A stretch of 64,000 bases of DNA from Tritonibacter mobilis (GCF_001681715.1 NZ_LNWY01000014.1:124001-188000), one strand, 5' to 3'; shown: positions 29,502-38,827, counted from the stretch's first letter. Notes: a model not told the origin generated them from the sequence alone. A program made the numbers and translations.

Positions 29502-31496
29502 TTAACCGCCTGACACCAAGCGCATAGTGCGTGTCGACGCGGCATCATGGCTGATGTGGAAGCTCGCGACGGCCTGCTGGATCAGGTTTGCCTCATTCAA
29601 TACTTCCGTGGTGGTGCGCGTCGTGTCATGCACCATGCTGGTGTTTTGCTGCGAGTTTTCATCCAGACCGGTCAGCGCAACGGAGACCTCGCTCAAGCGG
29701 GTAGATTGCTGCTCGGCCTCATCGGCAACCGCATCGACAAGGCTCGAAATATTCCGAATTTCGGACCCGATCTGGGTGATCGCTTCACCAGCTTGTTGGG
29801 CAAGTTTGCTGCCTTCCATGATCTGATTGCCACTGGTTTTGATCAGCTCGCTAATCTGAGCAGCAGAAGACGACGTCCGCTGCGCCAGCGCCCGCACTTC
29901 GTTGGCCACCACGGCAAAGCCACGTCCAGCCTCGCTTGCTCTGGCCGCCTCGACGCCTGCGTTCAACGCCAAGAGGTTGGTCTGGAACGCAATATCGTCA
30001 ATCAGATCAGAGATCTTCGCGATCTCAGCCGAGGAGGACTCGATACCAGTCATCGCGTTGATCACCTCTTGGAAGAAGTCCTTCGCCCGATCCGCGCCCT
30101 CGCGGGCAGAGGTGGTGGCAATCCGCGCCTCATTGGAGCGATCCGCCGCGATGCGCACCGAATTGGACAGCTCCATACTGGCAGCGGTGGTCTCTTCCAA
30201 AGCCGCCGCATTGGATTCCGAGCGCAAGGCGACCTGATCAATGGCCTCGTTCAACTGCTGACATTGGCGCGTCAACGCATCCGCGCCGCTGCGCGCCCGC
30301 GACACAATCTGAACCAGCGATGCTCGTGCAGCCTCAGTGTGGGCCAGCACTTCGCCAAACCGACCTTCCAGATTGGACGAGAACTCATGCGTCAGATCCC
30401 CTGCCGCAACTTTCTCGAGCGCAAAGGCAATCTCATCAAACGACGCGTCAAGCTGCTCCATCAAACCGTTCACCGCACCCGCGATTTCCTGGCTTTGTGC
30501 ATCCTCCATTTCAATCTCAGCGCGGCGCGAAAAGTCGCCTTGCTGAGCGTGCAGAGCAATGTCCAAAACAGATTTACTCAGTTCGCGATTGGCTTGTGAG
30601 CTGTGGATCGATTTCTCCAGATTGCGCGCAAGGATGCCGTATTCATCGTGACGCTTCGCACCGGGTACATCCTCAATGGTTTCGCCACCTGCAAACCGCT
30701 CCAGAACTCTGGTCAACTGCTGCAGGGGGCGCAGCATAATCCAGAAAATGACCCACGCGGAACAGGCCGCAACGGCGATCATCACAATCGACGCAATGCG
30801 CGCCAGAACGGCCAGACGGTGATACTCTGACGTCAACGCGGCCAGCTGTTTGTCAAAGCGGACCTCAACCGCATTCAGGAACTTGTTCACCGGAACCATG
30901 ATATCGGCCTTAAAGGCGTGATATTCCTTGGAATGCAGCAGGTCCCGCGCGAGTTTCATGTCCGGTTCGCCCTTGACGGTATAGGCGCCGGAGGCATCCG
31001 GGTAGAGACCTTTTACAGCGTTCATCGCCTGAACTTCCAGATTTACAAGCCCGTCAGAATTGGCCTGCGCTTCAACCAGATAGTCGAATTCCTCTTCGGT
31101 AAACCCGGCTTCTCGCATCAGATCCTGTAGCGGCCGCGTCACACCACTGCCGCCGGGCACCTCGCGATCTGCGGCGACGAAATCCCAATAAATCTGATGA
31201 TAGTTCGCGGGCCGTTCTTTATCACCGTTACGGATGGCCAGAATGTCCAGATACTGCGCCTCGTAGGACGCGTCCCCGGTGACGACATAGGTTCGGGCAA
31301 GGCGAGTCAGATCATCGCTGGATTGTCGCAATTCGTCAGCAAGCAGATAGGATGTGTAGCGGCTCTTGCCTGCGGCGGTTACTTGCTTGCCTGTGTTTTC
31401 CAACCACAGGTTGGTGAGGGCGACAAAGAGTGCAGAAACAAGACCGCAGAGCGTTAATGTGACCCCAAGGACACGTATTCTATGGTTCTTCAGCAT
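29502..31496 (-). CDS. Methyl-accepting chemotaxis protein
   Basis: A 664-aa transmembrane receptor. TM1 spans about residues 9-31, a periplasmic helical sensor domain extends to about 230, TM2 covers about 231-257, and a HAMP domain follows ([17 protein letters not shown]). The cytoplasmic coiled coil contains the highly conserved hairpin tip with [20 protein letters not shown] followed by [17 protein letters not shown]. The sensor domain has no recognised ligand motif. There is no C-terminal CheR-binding pentapeptide; the tail ends RLVSGG. No che genes are adjacent. Confidence 0.94.
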   Translation of the reverse strand: MLKNHRIRVLGVTLTLCGLVSALFVALTNLWLENTGKQVTAAGKSRYTSYLLADELRQSSDDLTRLARTYVVTGDASYEAQYLDILAIRNGDKERPANYHQIYWDFVAADREVPGGSGVTRPLQDLMREAGFTEEEFDYLVEAQANSDGLVNLEVQAMNAVKGLYPDASGAYTVKGEPDMKLARDLLHSKEYHAFKADIMVPVNKFLNAVEVRFDKQLAALTSEYHRLAVLARIASIVMIAVAACSAWVIFWIMLRPLQQLTRVLERFAGGETIEDVPGAKRHDEYGILARNLEKSIHSSQANRELSKSVLDIALHAQQGDFSRRAEIEMEDAQSQEIAGAVNGLMEQLDASFDEIAFALEKVAAGDLTHEFSSNLEGRFGEVLAHTEAARASLVQIVSRARSGADALTRQCQQLNEAIDQVALRSESNAAALEETTAASMELSNSVRIAADRSNEARIATTSAREGADRAKDFFQEVINAMTGIESSSAEIAKISDLIDDIAFQTNLLALNAGVEAARASEAGRGFAVVANEVRALAQRTSSSAAQISELIKTSGNQIMEGSKLAQQAGEAITQIGSEIRNISSLVDAVADEAEQQSTRLSEVSVALTGLDENSQQNTSMVHDTTRTTTEVLNEANLIQQAVASFHISHDAASTRTMRLVSGG

Positions 31497-31803
31497 GTAA
31501 GGTTTCCTGGGCAGATTTACTCATTACAAGCCCAAACTATACACCTATTTTATTTTGAATAACTTAACTTGCCCCGGGTATAAGCATATCCACCTGACCA
31601 ATAGGATAGGCACATAAGGCGGCGTGCCCTCGCCCCGCAACCTCTCGTTATACGCGGATCAATTTTGAATTCCGTAAAACTCCATTGCTCCTGAGGTCGC
31701 TATCAGATCGAGTTCGGATTTACAGCAGCGCGATACGAGGACCCGCACCGATGCGGCAGGCAACTTCGCATGCCCGCCGCAAGACCCGAGCTACCCAACT
31801 GAT
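31497..31803. other. Intergenic region between chemoreceptor and amidohydrolase
   Basis: No gene is seen in these 307 bp. The first 100 bp are AT-rich and must hold the promoter of the leftward chemoreceptor gene, with CAGGAAACC as its ribosome-binding region. The rest, downstream of the amidohydrolase stop, contains an imperfect GC-rich inverted repeat around 31753-31785 (GATGCGGCAGGC and GCATGCCCGCCGC) but no T-run terminator. Confidence 0.45.
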
Positions 31804-33504
31804 TTAATCAATGCCCAAATAGGCTTTGGCGTTTCCAGACATGATCAGCTCGGGCGCGTCTGAGATGCACAGTTCAGGGTTTTGGAAGTCCGGGTGCTCG
31901 AAAAACTCCAGAAACACATTAAGGAAAGACCGGGTCTCCCCGATCATCTGCGGCATGGACCAATCCGTTCCAAAGATAAGTTTCGTTTTGATCGCATGAC
32001 CACCACGCAAAGCTGGATCTTCTTGTTTGAAGACAGATCTCAACCGTTTAAGGATCTTATCACGCCCCGCCGATTTCAGCAGCGGGATCAGGTAACCAAG
32101 TCCCATATAGACATTCCGGTAGGTCCTGCACATGAGCAAGCCACGATAAGCCATTGTCTTTGGCCAGTCTTCCTCTTCGGCCAACCAACCTCCGAAATCC
32201 ACATTTGTCGCTCCGCCACCGTGGCCAAGGCACAGGCGCAGGTCTGTCGCTGCGTACTCCTCCATCGCCGAAGCCCAGAAAGCGGGGTGACAGTTCACGC
32301 CAAAGCCCTCTCTGGCTTCAAAGCCTAAAGGCGTGCAATGGGTGAAGAGCCCGAGGTCATTTTCGGAAAAATACCTGATGATATCGGCCATAGCGCGTTC
32401 GGTTTCTGGTTCATTTTTGACCTTAATCTGCTTTACGTATTCGCGATACTCGGGCGCTGGTGAGAGCTCTATTGGAGCAAAGATTGGATCTTCGGAATCG
32501 TGCAAGCGGCTGATCGGTCGAAATCCCATTGGCGGGTAGATCTTGAAATGTGTGACACCAAGATTCTGCGCGTGGCGCACGTTGGTTTTCCAGCCATGAC
32601 CACGAAACGGGTCCACCGTTCCAAATGGGATAATCACCCCATCCGTCTCCTTCGAAAGGGACACGGTGCGGGCAACCTGAGTGCTGGCGCTGAAATAGGG
32701 CTTTTTCGGGCTCCCATCTATGACGCGCTCATAAGCGCGCCGCATATCCGGCAGGAGTGAAATCAAATGCTCAGGATCATATCCGTCCGCCGGTTTATTC
32801 CGCGCGTAGTCGCGTTGCAGAGCCCGATATCTATTGCGTTCTGACAGAAACATACTGAGGAAGAAGATCAGCATTTTAAGGAGCGTTCCGGCCTGCTGCG
32901 CTGGAAAGGCCTTGTTGCCAAACCCATCGAGATCCGCATCCGCGCTATGGGGGTCATGACCATGATCATGGCCCTCAAAGTAGCCATTCCCCTCGGCATG
33001 ATGCGCCGCGTCCAAAAACGCAGGCATTAATATCTCGTCCAATTGCTCCAGAAGTTCAGATGGCTCATCTGACGTATCATCTGGCTCGGAACTTTTCTGA
33101 ATCAACAAGTTGGATGATAGAGTGAAGGTGTTCTTCTCATTGACGTATTGGCCGTAGAGATCCTCAAGCGCCAGCATCATGTCTTGCAGATTTTCCGCAT
33201 GGCTTTGGTCGTCAAGGCTGCTTTTCGCAGACTTGCGCATCGCCTTTTCAAGACGCTTTAAGATTGTCCGATGAATGCGCCCGACCGTTCCGTCCTCGAG
33301 CGCAGCAATGACGTCGTCCTGATTGTCATCACTTTGCGGGCCGTACTCAAAGCGGCTCTTTCCGACCAACGGCACAAGGAGCACCGTGAGGGCGCGCGCC
33401 GTAAGACGAGGCACGCCCCAAGATCGCAGTATCCCGTGCAATGGCAGATATCGACCATTGAACAGATGTGTATGGATGTCGATGAAAGGAATTTGTCGGG
33501 TCAT
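31804..33504 (-). CDS. Amidohydrolase-family metal-dependent hydrolase
   Basis: A 566-aa protein with amidohydrolase-2-like TIM-barrel features: FIDIHTHLFNGRYLP at the N-terminus (metal-binding HxH), VTHFKIYPPMGFRP, NDLGLFTHCTPLG, LCLGHGGGATNVDFGGW, and FGTDWSMPQM with a conserved aspartate near the end. A long poorly conserved insertion, including an acidic stretch with a His-rich element GHDHGHDPHSADAD, lies around residues 180-215 and could bind metal. The start at 33504 has AGGGGGA upstream; a start at 33597 adds a basic tail without support. The substrate is unknown. It is the last chromosomal gene before the prophage. Confidence 0.8.
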   Translation of the reverse strand: MTRQIPFIDIHTHLFNGRYLPLHGILRSWGVPRLTARALTVLLVPLVGKSRFEYGPQSDDNQDDVIAALEDGTVGRIHRTILKRLEKAMRKSAKSSLDDQSHAENLQDMMLALEDLYGQYVNEKNTFTLSSNLLIQKSSEPDDTSDEPSELLEQLDEILMPAFLDAAHHAEGNGYFEGHDHGHDPHSADADLDGFGNKAFPAQQAGTLLKMLIFFLSMFLSERNRYRALQRDYARNKPADGYDPEHLISLLPDMRRAYERVIDGSPKKPYFSASTQVARTVSLSKETDGVIIPFGTVDPFRGHGWKTNVRHAQNLGVTHFKIYPPMGFRPISRLHDSEDPIFAPIELSPAPEYREYVKQIKVKNEPETERAMADIIRYFSENDLGLFTHCTPLGFEAREGFGVNCHPAFWASAMEEYAATDLRLCLGHGGGATNVDFGGWLAEEEDWPKTMAYRGLLMCRTYRNVYMGLGYLIPLLKSAGRDKILKRLRSVFKQEDPALRGGHAIKTKLIFGTDWSMPQMIGETRSFLNVFLEFFEHPDFQNPELCISDAPELIMSGNAKAYLGID

Positions 33505-33830
33505 GAGTTCCCCCTGAAAACTGAAAATCCATAAATGCAGTGCGCACCGAGCCAAACGATTGGGTCGCGCGCCAAGCCTATGACGGTTCCAACTCACATG
33601 CCAAGTTTTATATCTATCCTGTCCGTGCAGCGCGTTTTTGCTTCGGCCTGTCGGGGGTGGACCGCCTCATCTTTCGGGTCCAACGGAAACGGCTTTCAAT
33701 GGCTTCGGCAATTGGCCGAGCGCCGAAATATTGAGCAACTGTTATGAACACACAGCCCAGAGCAACAGCGCACAAGAGCGACGCGAGTGAAAAAACACTG
33801 AAAGAGGCCGGGTGAGATACACTACACAAA
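33505..33830. other. Region between amidohydrolase and prophage boundary
   Basis: No firmly supported gene. A plus-strand frame with a GTG start (33540-33734, 64 aa, beginning MRTEPNDWVARQ) is open and overlaps nothing, but has no SD and no recognised domain. It could be a degenerate gene. Confidence 0.35.
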
Positions 33831-33862
33831 GAAAAACCGCCGATCTTTCGACCGGCGGTTTT
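33831..33862 (-). terminator. Terminator of the original tRNA-Leu gene
   Basis: A perfect 10-bp stem AAAACCGCCG/CGGCGGTTTT with a 10-base loop lies 25 bases beyond the CCA end of the tRNA-Leu fragment on the minus strand, and is followed there by a T-run. It belonged to the intact tRNA transcript. Confidence 0.75.
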
Positions 33863-33887
33863 CTCAAGCGAAAGCAATGCTTTGCGA

Positions 33888-33942
33888 TGGTACCCAAGGC
33901 CGGACTCGAACCGGCACGCTGTCACCAGCGGGGGATTTTGAA
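33888..33942 (-). repeat. attL: 3' fragment of tRNA-Leu(CAA)
   Basis: Read on the minus strand, this stretch is the 3' part of a leucine tRNA. It starts at the anticodon loop TTCAAAA, continues with the 3' side of the anticodon stem, the variable arm, the T-arm GCCGGTTCGAGTCCGGC, the acceptor strand CTTGGGTA and an encoded CCA. The 5' half is absent: sequence just upstream does not form a D-arm, and the 5' anticodon stem does not match. This is the pattern left at the distal end after phage integration with crossover in the anticodon loop. Confidence 0.88.
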
Positions 33943-33973
33943 CCCTATCGAAACTATTTAGATTCAACAATTT

Positions 33974-34025
33974 AGGGAAAAGAACTCCCACAGACATAAC
34001 AAAAACAAAGGGTGAAAGTGGGAGT
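33974..34025 (-). terminator. Terminator of the prophage late operon
   Basis: On the minus strand ACTCCCAC (34018-34025) pairs with GTGGGAGT (33984-33991), followed by TCTTTTCC, immediately after the stop of the D gene. The loop is long (26 bases). Confidence 0.55.
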
Positions 34026-34031
34026 CGCCGC

Positions 34032-35036
34032 CTAAATCTGCTCAGCCGTAATTGCGGTGCGATATCCGCCACTGTCGAGGCTGTGAACTGCTCGGCTGAT
34101 CAGCCACTCGCCATCGATGTAGGATCGAAACCCACTCGCTTGCAGCCTAGCCTCCGCGACCGCATCGGGGTTACCCGGCATGGTCAGCGACAGAGTGCGC
34201 CCAGCGCGACCCAAGCGTTTCAGCTCTGCGTCTGCGGATCGCTGGGCACTGGCCTTGTCCGGAAATCGCCGTTTCAATCGCGAGATCGGTTCGCCGGCGC
34301 CCGCCTCGACGTCGACCGGCTTGCCTTCCTTGAGATCCTGCGTCGTGGCAATCACGCGCCCGACCCTTTCGCGCAGGCTGTTTCGGTAACGCCATTCGGT
34401 AACCGCTTTTTTGTGGACTTCGACAACCGGCATAGGCTGCCCAGATGCCGTTACGCTCTCACCGCGTCGGGTGAAGATCAGTCGCCCGTTGCCGGGCTTT
34501 GCTATCGCGTCAAAGTCACGCGCGATCCTCGAAAGGAGATTGATATCGCTCTCGTCGATCTGATCGATGTGCGGCAATACCTCTGCGCGCAGGCTTTCCG
34601 ACACCATGGCGTCAAGCCCATGCTCGCCCGCGATCTTGTCCACCATCGCGCCGATGGTGGTGCCCTCGCGCCAGCTGCGCTTTTTCTGATCGGTCAACGC
34701 GGTTTTGCCGCTAGTCGTTTCCCCGTTCACTGAGGCGGTGCCCGTGATTGTCACGGCGTCGGGCGGGCCAGTGACTTCGACCGTGTCAGCGATGAATAGG
34801 CCCATGTAAGACAGGCTGAACGGGAAGCCCAACCAGACCTTGATTTCAGCCCCCGCGCGGGGCTCCTGGATCTTTGCAAGATAGCCGGTGTCGCTCAACG
34901 TGATCTGCACACTATCAGACTGCACCCCTGCCCCATCTGTAACGCGCAGACTGACCAAGCGCGGTGCCAGCACGTTGCTAATGTCCTGGCCGTCGACGAT
35001 GATCCGAAACAACGGTCGGAAATCAATCAATCCCAT
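34032..35036 (-). CDS. Phage late control protein D (tail/baseplate)
   Basis: A 334-aa homologue of P2 gpD, a gp27-like baseplate hub component. Characteristic parts are RIIVDGQDISNVLAPRLVSL at the start, ALTDQKKRSWREGTTIGAMV in the middle, and the late GPD-type segment KRRFPDKASAQRSADAELKR. In P2 this protein, with the V spike, forms the central hub. It is the last gene of the operon and overlaps X by 10 bp. Confidence 0.92.
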   Translation of the reverse strand: MGLIDFRPLFRIIVDGQDISNVLAPRLVSLRVTDGAGVQSDSVQITLSDTGYLAKIQEPRAGAEIKVWLGFPFSLSYMGLFIADTVEVTGPPDAVTITGTASVNGETTSGKTALTDQKKRSWREGTTIGAMVDKIAGEHGLDAMVSESLRAEVLPHIDQIDESDINLLSRIARDFDAIAKPGNGRLIFTRRGESVTASGQPMPVVEVHKKAVTEWRYRNSLRERVGRVIATTQDLKEGKPVDVEAGAGEPISRLKRRFPDKASAQRSADAELKRLGRAGRTLSLTMPGNPDAVAEARLQASGFRSYIDGEWLISRAVHSLDSGGYRTAITAEQI

Positions 35037-35251
35037 AGGCGCAGGCTCTCGGCTTTTTTCGGTTCCTCGATCTCCGGCAAGAGAACCCGCGTACCAACCG
35101 GCAGGATAGGCCCAAGCGCCGCGATACCTCGGTTCGCCTCGATCACGATCTCAATCGCGCCGCGGATTCCGGCGTCGTAGTGCCGCCAAACGATTTCGTC
35201 GAGGGTTTCCCCCTCTTTAGAAAGGTAGAAGACTGCGGAGCCCACCGTCAT
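35027..35251 (-). CDS. Phage tail protein X
   Basis: A 74-aa LysM-like protein of the P2 gpX family, with FYLSKEGETLDEIVWRHYD followed by ANRGIAALGPILPVGTRVLLPE. Such proteins attach to cell wall or baseplate. GGAGG lies only one base before this ATG, so an in-frame GTG six bases downstream (35245) with ideal spacing may be the real start. The gene overlaps U by 35 bp and D by 10 bp. Confidence 0.88.
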   Translation of the reverse strand: MTVGSAVFYLSKEGETLDEIVWRHYDAGIRGAIEIVIEANRGIAALGPILPVGTRVLLPEIEEPKKAESLRLWD

Positions 35252-35630
35252 ACCTCCGAATGCTGATGCCAAAGTCCTGCCGCAGGGGTGCCCCTTGCGG
35301 CCCAAAGGTCCGTTGCCCCTCGCGGACGCTCTCCACCACCCACACGCCCAGAATGCGGCCTGTGCCTGCCACCAGCGGCAGGGGAATACCGATTGAGGCT
35401 TGCCGGCGTATCTTGTCGAGCTGCTCGAGGCCCCCCTTGTAGTGGGGATAGATCACGCCGCGCAGCGAAATCGTGTCTGCGCCGAAGCCGGTGAACTGCA
35501 AAGCGTCATGTGCACCAACGCGTTCTTGCGCGGCCCAGCGATATTCGGTCGACCGCTCTAGGCTCTGATAAGCAGCATTGTCGACGCTGAACTGATAAGC
35601 GCCCAGCTGCATCATCGTCTCAGCCATCAT
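35217..35630 (-). CDS. Phage tail protein U (tail terminator)
   Basis: A 137-aa protein of the P2 gpU family with MMQLGAYQFSVDNAAYQSLE and GVIYPHYKGGLEQLDKIR as hallmarks, and FGPQGAPLRQDFGISIRRY near the end. It caps or completes the contractile tail. The position between the tape measure and X genes matches P2 order exactly. Confidence 0.93.
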   Translation of the reverse strand: MMAETMMQLGAYQFSVDNAAYQSLERSTEYRWAAQERVGAHDALQFTGFGADTISLRGVIYPHYKGGLEQLDKIRRQASIGIPLPLVAGTGRILGVWVVESVREGQRTFGPQGAPLRQDFGISIRRYDGGLRSLLPF

Positions 35631-38404
35631 GTGCCCCCATATTGGCCGTAATCATGCGGCTGATCGTAGAGCGCACCAGCTTGCGCATCGCGCCCGCGCC
35701 GTTCCAGCTCGTCGATCAGGTTTTGCGGATTCATATGGCCCGCGTGAATTTGCGCGTGAATGATGACCGGCGCGGGCTGTGCAGGTTGTGCGGGTTGTTG
35801 CATGGCAAGCCCCTGCGCGTTGCCCGTTTGCACCTGGACGCGCTGCACCACCGGCGCGACGGTTTGCTGCGCACCTGCAATCGCTCTCTGCAATCCAGTC
35901 CCCAAGGCATCCAGGACAGGCCCCGCACGATCCGAAAGCCGTGCCAAACGCTCCGTGGCATTGGCATGCGCCACATAACCGCCCTTTGAGGTCCAGATCG
36001 TTTCTGGCCCCTGCTCTCCGACCTCCCGAAACCCGCGCCCGATGGTGCCGCCCAGATAAGAACCCGAGATTTTCTGCGGCGCTGCTTTCCCGCTACGGGG
36101 ATTCTGTCGCGGCGAGGTGGTTTCACCGACTTGCGTTGTAGGGCGCTGATCGCCCTGCGGCGATTGTTCTGGACCTCCAACACCGAATAGATCGCGGACA
36201 CCAGTGCTGATGCTGTCTCCGATGCCTTTAACGCCCTCGACAGCACCAGCGCCTTTGTCGCGCAACCAGCTCAGGCCATCGAGAACCGGCTGCAACCTCC
36301 CCATCAGCAGATCAAACTTTTCGATCAACCAATCGACAACGGCACCGACGGCTTTCTTGACCTCCTGCCATGCGCTCGAGATCCCGCCGGTTGCCCCCAT
36401 CGCCTCGATAACAGGGCCTATTATCTCATCATAGCCGGATTGCAGCGCCTTGCCGATTTGGCCAACGGCACCGCCCACGGCTTCGCGCGCAGCGCCCCAA
36501 GCTTTCGTGATCCCACTGGTAATACCAAGCTTGTCGGTCACCGGTTTGATCAGGTTTTCCCATGTACTGCGGAACACGCTGCCGATGCCGCCTAAGATGT
36601 TGGACAAGATCGCCTTGCTACCGGCCCAAACCTCACCGATACCAGCGGCGGCTGCATCCATATCTCCACTCCAGACACCGGAAACATACCGGCCAAAGCC
36701 GCCAAAGATCGTTTTGACGCCGTCCCAATGGCGCAAGAAAAAACCGCTTAGCCTACCCCAAGCTGCGGTGATGTGGCTGGTGATCCCGAGTTTATCGGTG
36801 ATCGGTTTAATGCCCCGTTCCCACGCAAACCTGAACACGCCCCCGATGCCGTCGAGCGTGGTGGATAGCAGCGCCTTGCCGCCTTCCCAGGCATCGGCAA
36901 GCCCTGCGGCGGCGGCATCCATATCGCCGCGCCAGATGCCGGAGACGAACTGGCCAAAGCCGCCAAAGGTGGTTTTCACCCCATCCCAGAGACGCCCGAA
37001 CCACGGCCCGACGGTCTCCCAATTTTCATAGATCAGATAGGCCGCACCCGCGATCCCGGCGACAGCAAGGCCAATGGGGTTCATGAGCAAGGCTCGCCCG
37101 ACAGCACGAATGCCCGTCTTGACCAGTGCAAGCCCGCCCGCGAACAGCTTCATTGCGCCCGCGCCAGCCGTGCCCCATGGCACCAGAGCCGCCATAGACA
37201 CCCCAAGACGCCCGACAGCCCAACCGAAGTTGAGCACGCTTGCAATGGTGCGCCCTGCAAGGACCGCGCCAACAACGATGCCGAAGTTCTTCCAGCCCCC
37301 GACCATTTCCGCCGTTTTGGAGATCACACCCCCGACCGTCCTAGAAACCTCGCCCATGCCCTCGGCGACCTGGCCGATCACTGGCAAAGCCGCCTCGAGC
37401 CTGGTTGCGGCGGTATCGGCGAACGCCGCCACGTCCTCGCGATTTGCCACCGCCCAATCGCTGAACCGCTGCATCGACCGGGTAACCACTGGCATCAATT
37501 CCGCCCCGATGGTGTTTTTCAGACCTTTGACGGTCAGTTGAGCGTCGAGCTGCGCATCGGCGAACTTCTCGGCATCGCGTGCGGCTTCCTCGCTCAGCAC
37601 ATAACCGGTGCGCCGCGCATCCTCGCGCAGCTGTGTCAGCGCATCGGACCCGTTGCCCAGCATGTTCACCATGCCTATGCCCGACCGGCTGAACAGGGCG
37701 GCGGCAATGGCCGCGCGTTCTGCAGGTGCCTCGATCCCTTGCAGTTTGTCTGCGATTGCGCCCATGGCGCGCTCAGGCCCCATGGCGATCAGGTCGCTTG
37801 CGCTCAACCCGATCTGATCCAGCGCCTTTTTCGCGGCACCGGTGCCCTGCGCAACCTCGCCCAGCCGCTTCTGCATCGCGGTCAGTGAACTATCGAATGT
37901 CGCGGTCGAGATCCCCGACCGTTCCGCCGCATATCGGAACTCTTGCAGCGCCTCGATCCCGATGCCCAGCTTGCCGGCCGTTTTGGCCACCTGGTCTCCA
38001 TAGGCCGCGGTCGAGCTGGTGAGCGTAAACACACCGGCCCCGGCTACCGCGAGACCAACGCCCACCTGACGGCCCAAGCGCCCGATGCGGTGTGTCATTG
38101 TGCTGAACGTGTCGCCGACGCGGGCGCTGTCACGCATGGCGCGTTCCCAGCGCCGTTGCTTGCGCACCAGATCCTCGAGCGTCCGCTCGAGCGCCTCATA
38201 TTCGCGATCAAGATGCGCAACCGACTGCCCCTGTTTGATCAGGGTTGACCGCTCACGCGACAGTTCTTTTTGCCGCGCCTTCACATCGCGGATGCTTTGC
38301 CCGACCTTGTCAAAGCCGGACCGGACAAAGCCGATGCCTTTGCGGAAGGAGTTTTCGACGACTCCGCCGATGGTGACCGTAGCATTAAGGCGCTGATTTG
38401 ACAT
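35627..38404 (-). CDS. Tail tape measure protein
   Basis: A 925-aa protein of the TP901/P2 gpT type. The N-terminus (residues about 35-95) is a charged coiled coil. Residues 115-135 and 375-460 are hydrophobic, the latter resembling the membrane-inserting segments of tape measures. A tandem repeat lies at residues about 473-550 and 560-637: both copies contain DGVKT, GDMDAAAAG and PxTDKLGITS. The length sets tail length. The start overlaps the E' reading frame by 20 bp. Confidence 0.93.
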   Translation of the reverse strand: MSNQRLNATVTIGGVVENSFRKGIGFVRSGFDKVGQSIRDVKARQKELSRERSTLIKQGQSVAHLDREYEALERTLEDLVRKQRRWERAMRDSARVGDTFSTMTHRIGRLGRQVGVGLAVAGAGVFTLTSSTAAYGDQVAKTAGKLGIGIEALQEFRYAAERSGISTATFDSSLTAMQKRLGEVAQGTGAAKKALDQIGLSASDLIAMGPERAMGAIADKLQGIEAPAERAAIAAALFSRSGIGMVNMLGNGSDALTQLREDARRTGYVLSEEAARDAEKFADAQLDAQLTVKGLKNTIGAELMPVVTRSMQRFSDWAVANREDVAAFADTAATRLEAALPVIGQVAEGMGEVSRTVGGVISKTAEMVGGWKNFGIVVGAVLAGRTIASVLNFGWAVGRLGVSMAALVPWGTAGAGAMKLFAGGLALVKTGIRAVGRALLMNPIGLAVAGIAGAAYLIYENWETVGPWFGRLWDGVKTTFGGFGQFVSGIWRGDMDAAAAGLADAWEGGKALLSTTLDGIGGVFRFAWERGIKPITDKLGITSHITAAWGRLSGFFLRHWDGVKTIFGGFGRYVSGVWSGDMDAAAAGIGEVWAGSKAILSNILGGIGSVFRSTWENLIKPVTDKLGITSGITKAWGAAREAVGGAVGQIGKALQSGYDEIIGPVIEAMGATGGISSAWQEVKKAVGAVVDWLIEKFDLLMGRLQPVLDGLSWLRDKGAGAVEGVKGIGDSISTGVRDLFGVGGPEQSPQGDQRPTTQVGETTSPRQNPRSGKAAPQKISGSYLGGTIGRGFREVGEQGPETIWTSKGGYVAHANATERLARLSDRAGPVLDALGTGLQRAIAGAQQTVAPVVQRVQVQTGNAQGLAMQQPAQPAQPAPVIIHAQIHAGHMNPQNLIDELERRGRDAQAGALYDQPHDYGQYGGT
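36494..36988 (-). repeat. Tandem duplication inside the tape measure gene
   Basis: Two copies of a roughly 261-bp unit (36755-36988 and 36494-36727 plus spacer) encode two similar segments of about 78 residues. Adding or losing a unit would change tail length. Confidence 0.7.
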
Positions 38405-38537
38405 TGATGTTCCTCAGACCCTCAAGCCACCATTTCATGCGGCTGACGCTCATCGCGGAGATCTCGGCACAGGACCAGCCCGTTTCCCGCGCGATCAGCA
38501 GCGCGCCTTGACGCGCTGCCTCAGGCGTCACCCATTT
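38385..38537 (-). CDS. Tail assembly protein E' (expressed by -1 frameshift)
   Basis: A 50-aa reading frame that has no start of its own and is open from the slippery site. The translation begins KWVTPEAARQ, includes ETGWSCAEISAMSVSRMKWW and ends KSAP. This resembles the short GpE' family of P2-like phages (conserved Trp residues, Met-Ser-x-x-x-Met-x-Trp). Fused to the first 97 residues of E it gives a 147-aa product. The stop lies 20 bp inside the tape measure gene. Confidence 0.8.
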   Translation of the reverse strand, partial: KWVTPEAARQGALLIARETGWSCAEISAMSVSRMKWWLEGLRNINVKSAP

Positions 38538-38827
38538 AAAAAATCCAGCGCCTCTTGCAGGCGGGTATAGTCCCGCATTTTTGCAGAGCGGATTTCCTCA
38601 GGCGATAGGCCAGCTAGGTTCGCCAACAGATTGACCTCGTGCCCGGCATTGTCGCCTTTCGCGCTTTGGCGAGCAGCCATGTTGTCGCCGACGGTCGGTT
38701 CGCGCAGAGTAATTTCCGTGCGCTTTTCACCGCCTGCCATGATGCCCTTTGCAAGGGTGACCGTGATCGTTTCCTCGTCGCCGTCAACGTTGTGTTTGCA
38801 ATAGTCAGGGAGTGCAGGGTTTTGCAT
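38528..38827 (-). CDS. Phage tail assembly chaperone E
   Basis: A 99-aa protein homologous to P2 gpE / Mu-type tail assembly proteins. Features are EETITVTLAKG, KRTEITLREPTVGDNMAARQ and LLANLAGLSPEEIRSAKMRD. It binds the tape measure during tail assembly. Translation ends two codons after the slippery heptamer, or shifts into E'. The gene lies between the tube gene and the tape measure gene, as in P2. Confidence 0.9.
   Translation of the reverse strand: MQNPALPDYCKHNVDGDEETITVTLAKGIMAGGEKRTEITLREPTVGDNMAARQSAKGDNAGHEVNLLANLAGLSPEEIRSAKMRDYTRLQEALDFLNG
38537..38543 (-). promoter_or_regulatory. -1 ribosomal frameshift heptamer T TTT TTA
   Basis: On the minus strand the E gene reads GAT TTT TTA AAT GGG TGA. 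The in-frame heptamer T TTT TTA fits X XXY YYZ, and sits two sense codons before the zero-frame stop. Slippage continues into the E' frame. P2 uses T TTT TTG at the same point. Confidence 0.85.

Noticed and set aside
33888-33960. A complete tRNA gene at this place
   Set aside because: Only the 3' part from the anticodon loop onward can be folded; no acceptor 5' strand or D-arm is found upstream.
33614-34072. A 152-aa leftward frame across the prophage boundary
   Set aside because: It runs through the tRNA-Leu fragment, its terminator and the end of the D gene, which already explain the sequence.
36494-36988. CRISPR-like or mobile repeat array
   Set aside because: The repeats are two diverged coding units within one tape measure frame, without spacers or repeat palindromes.
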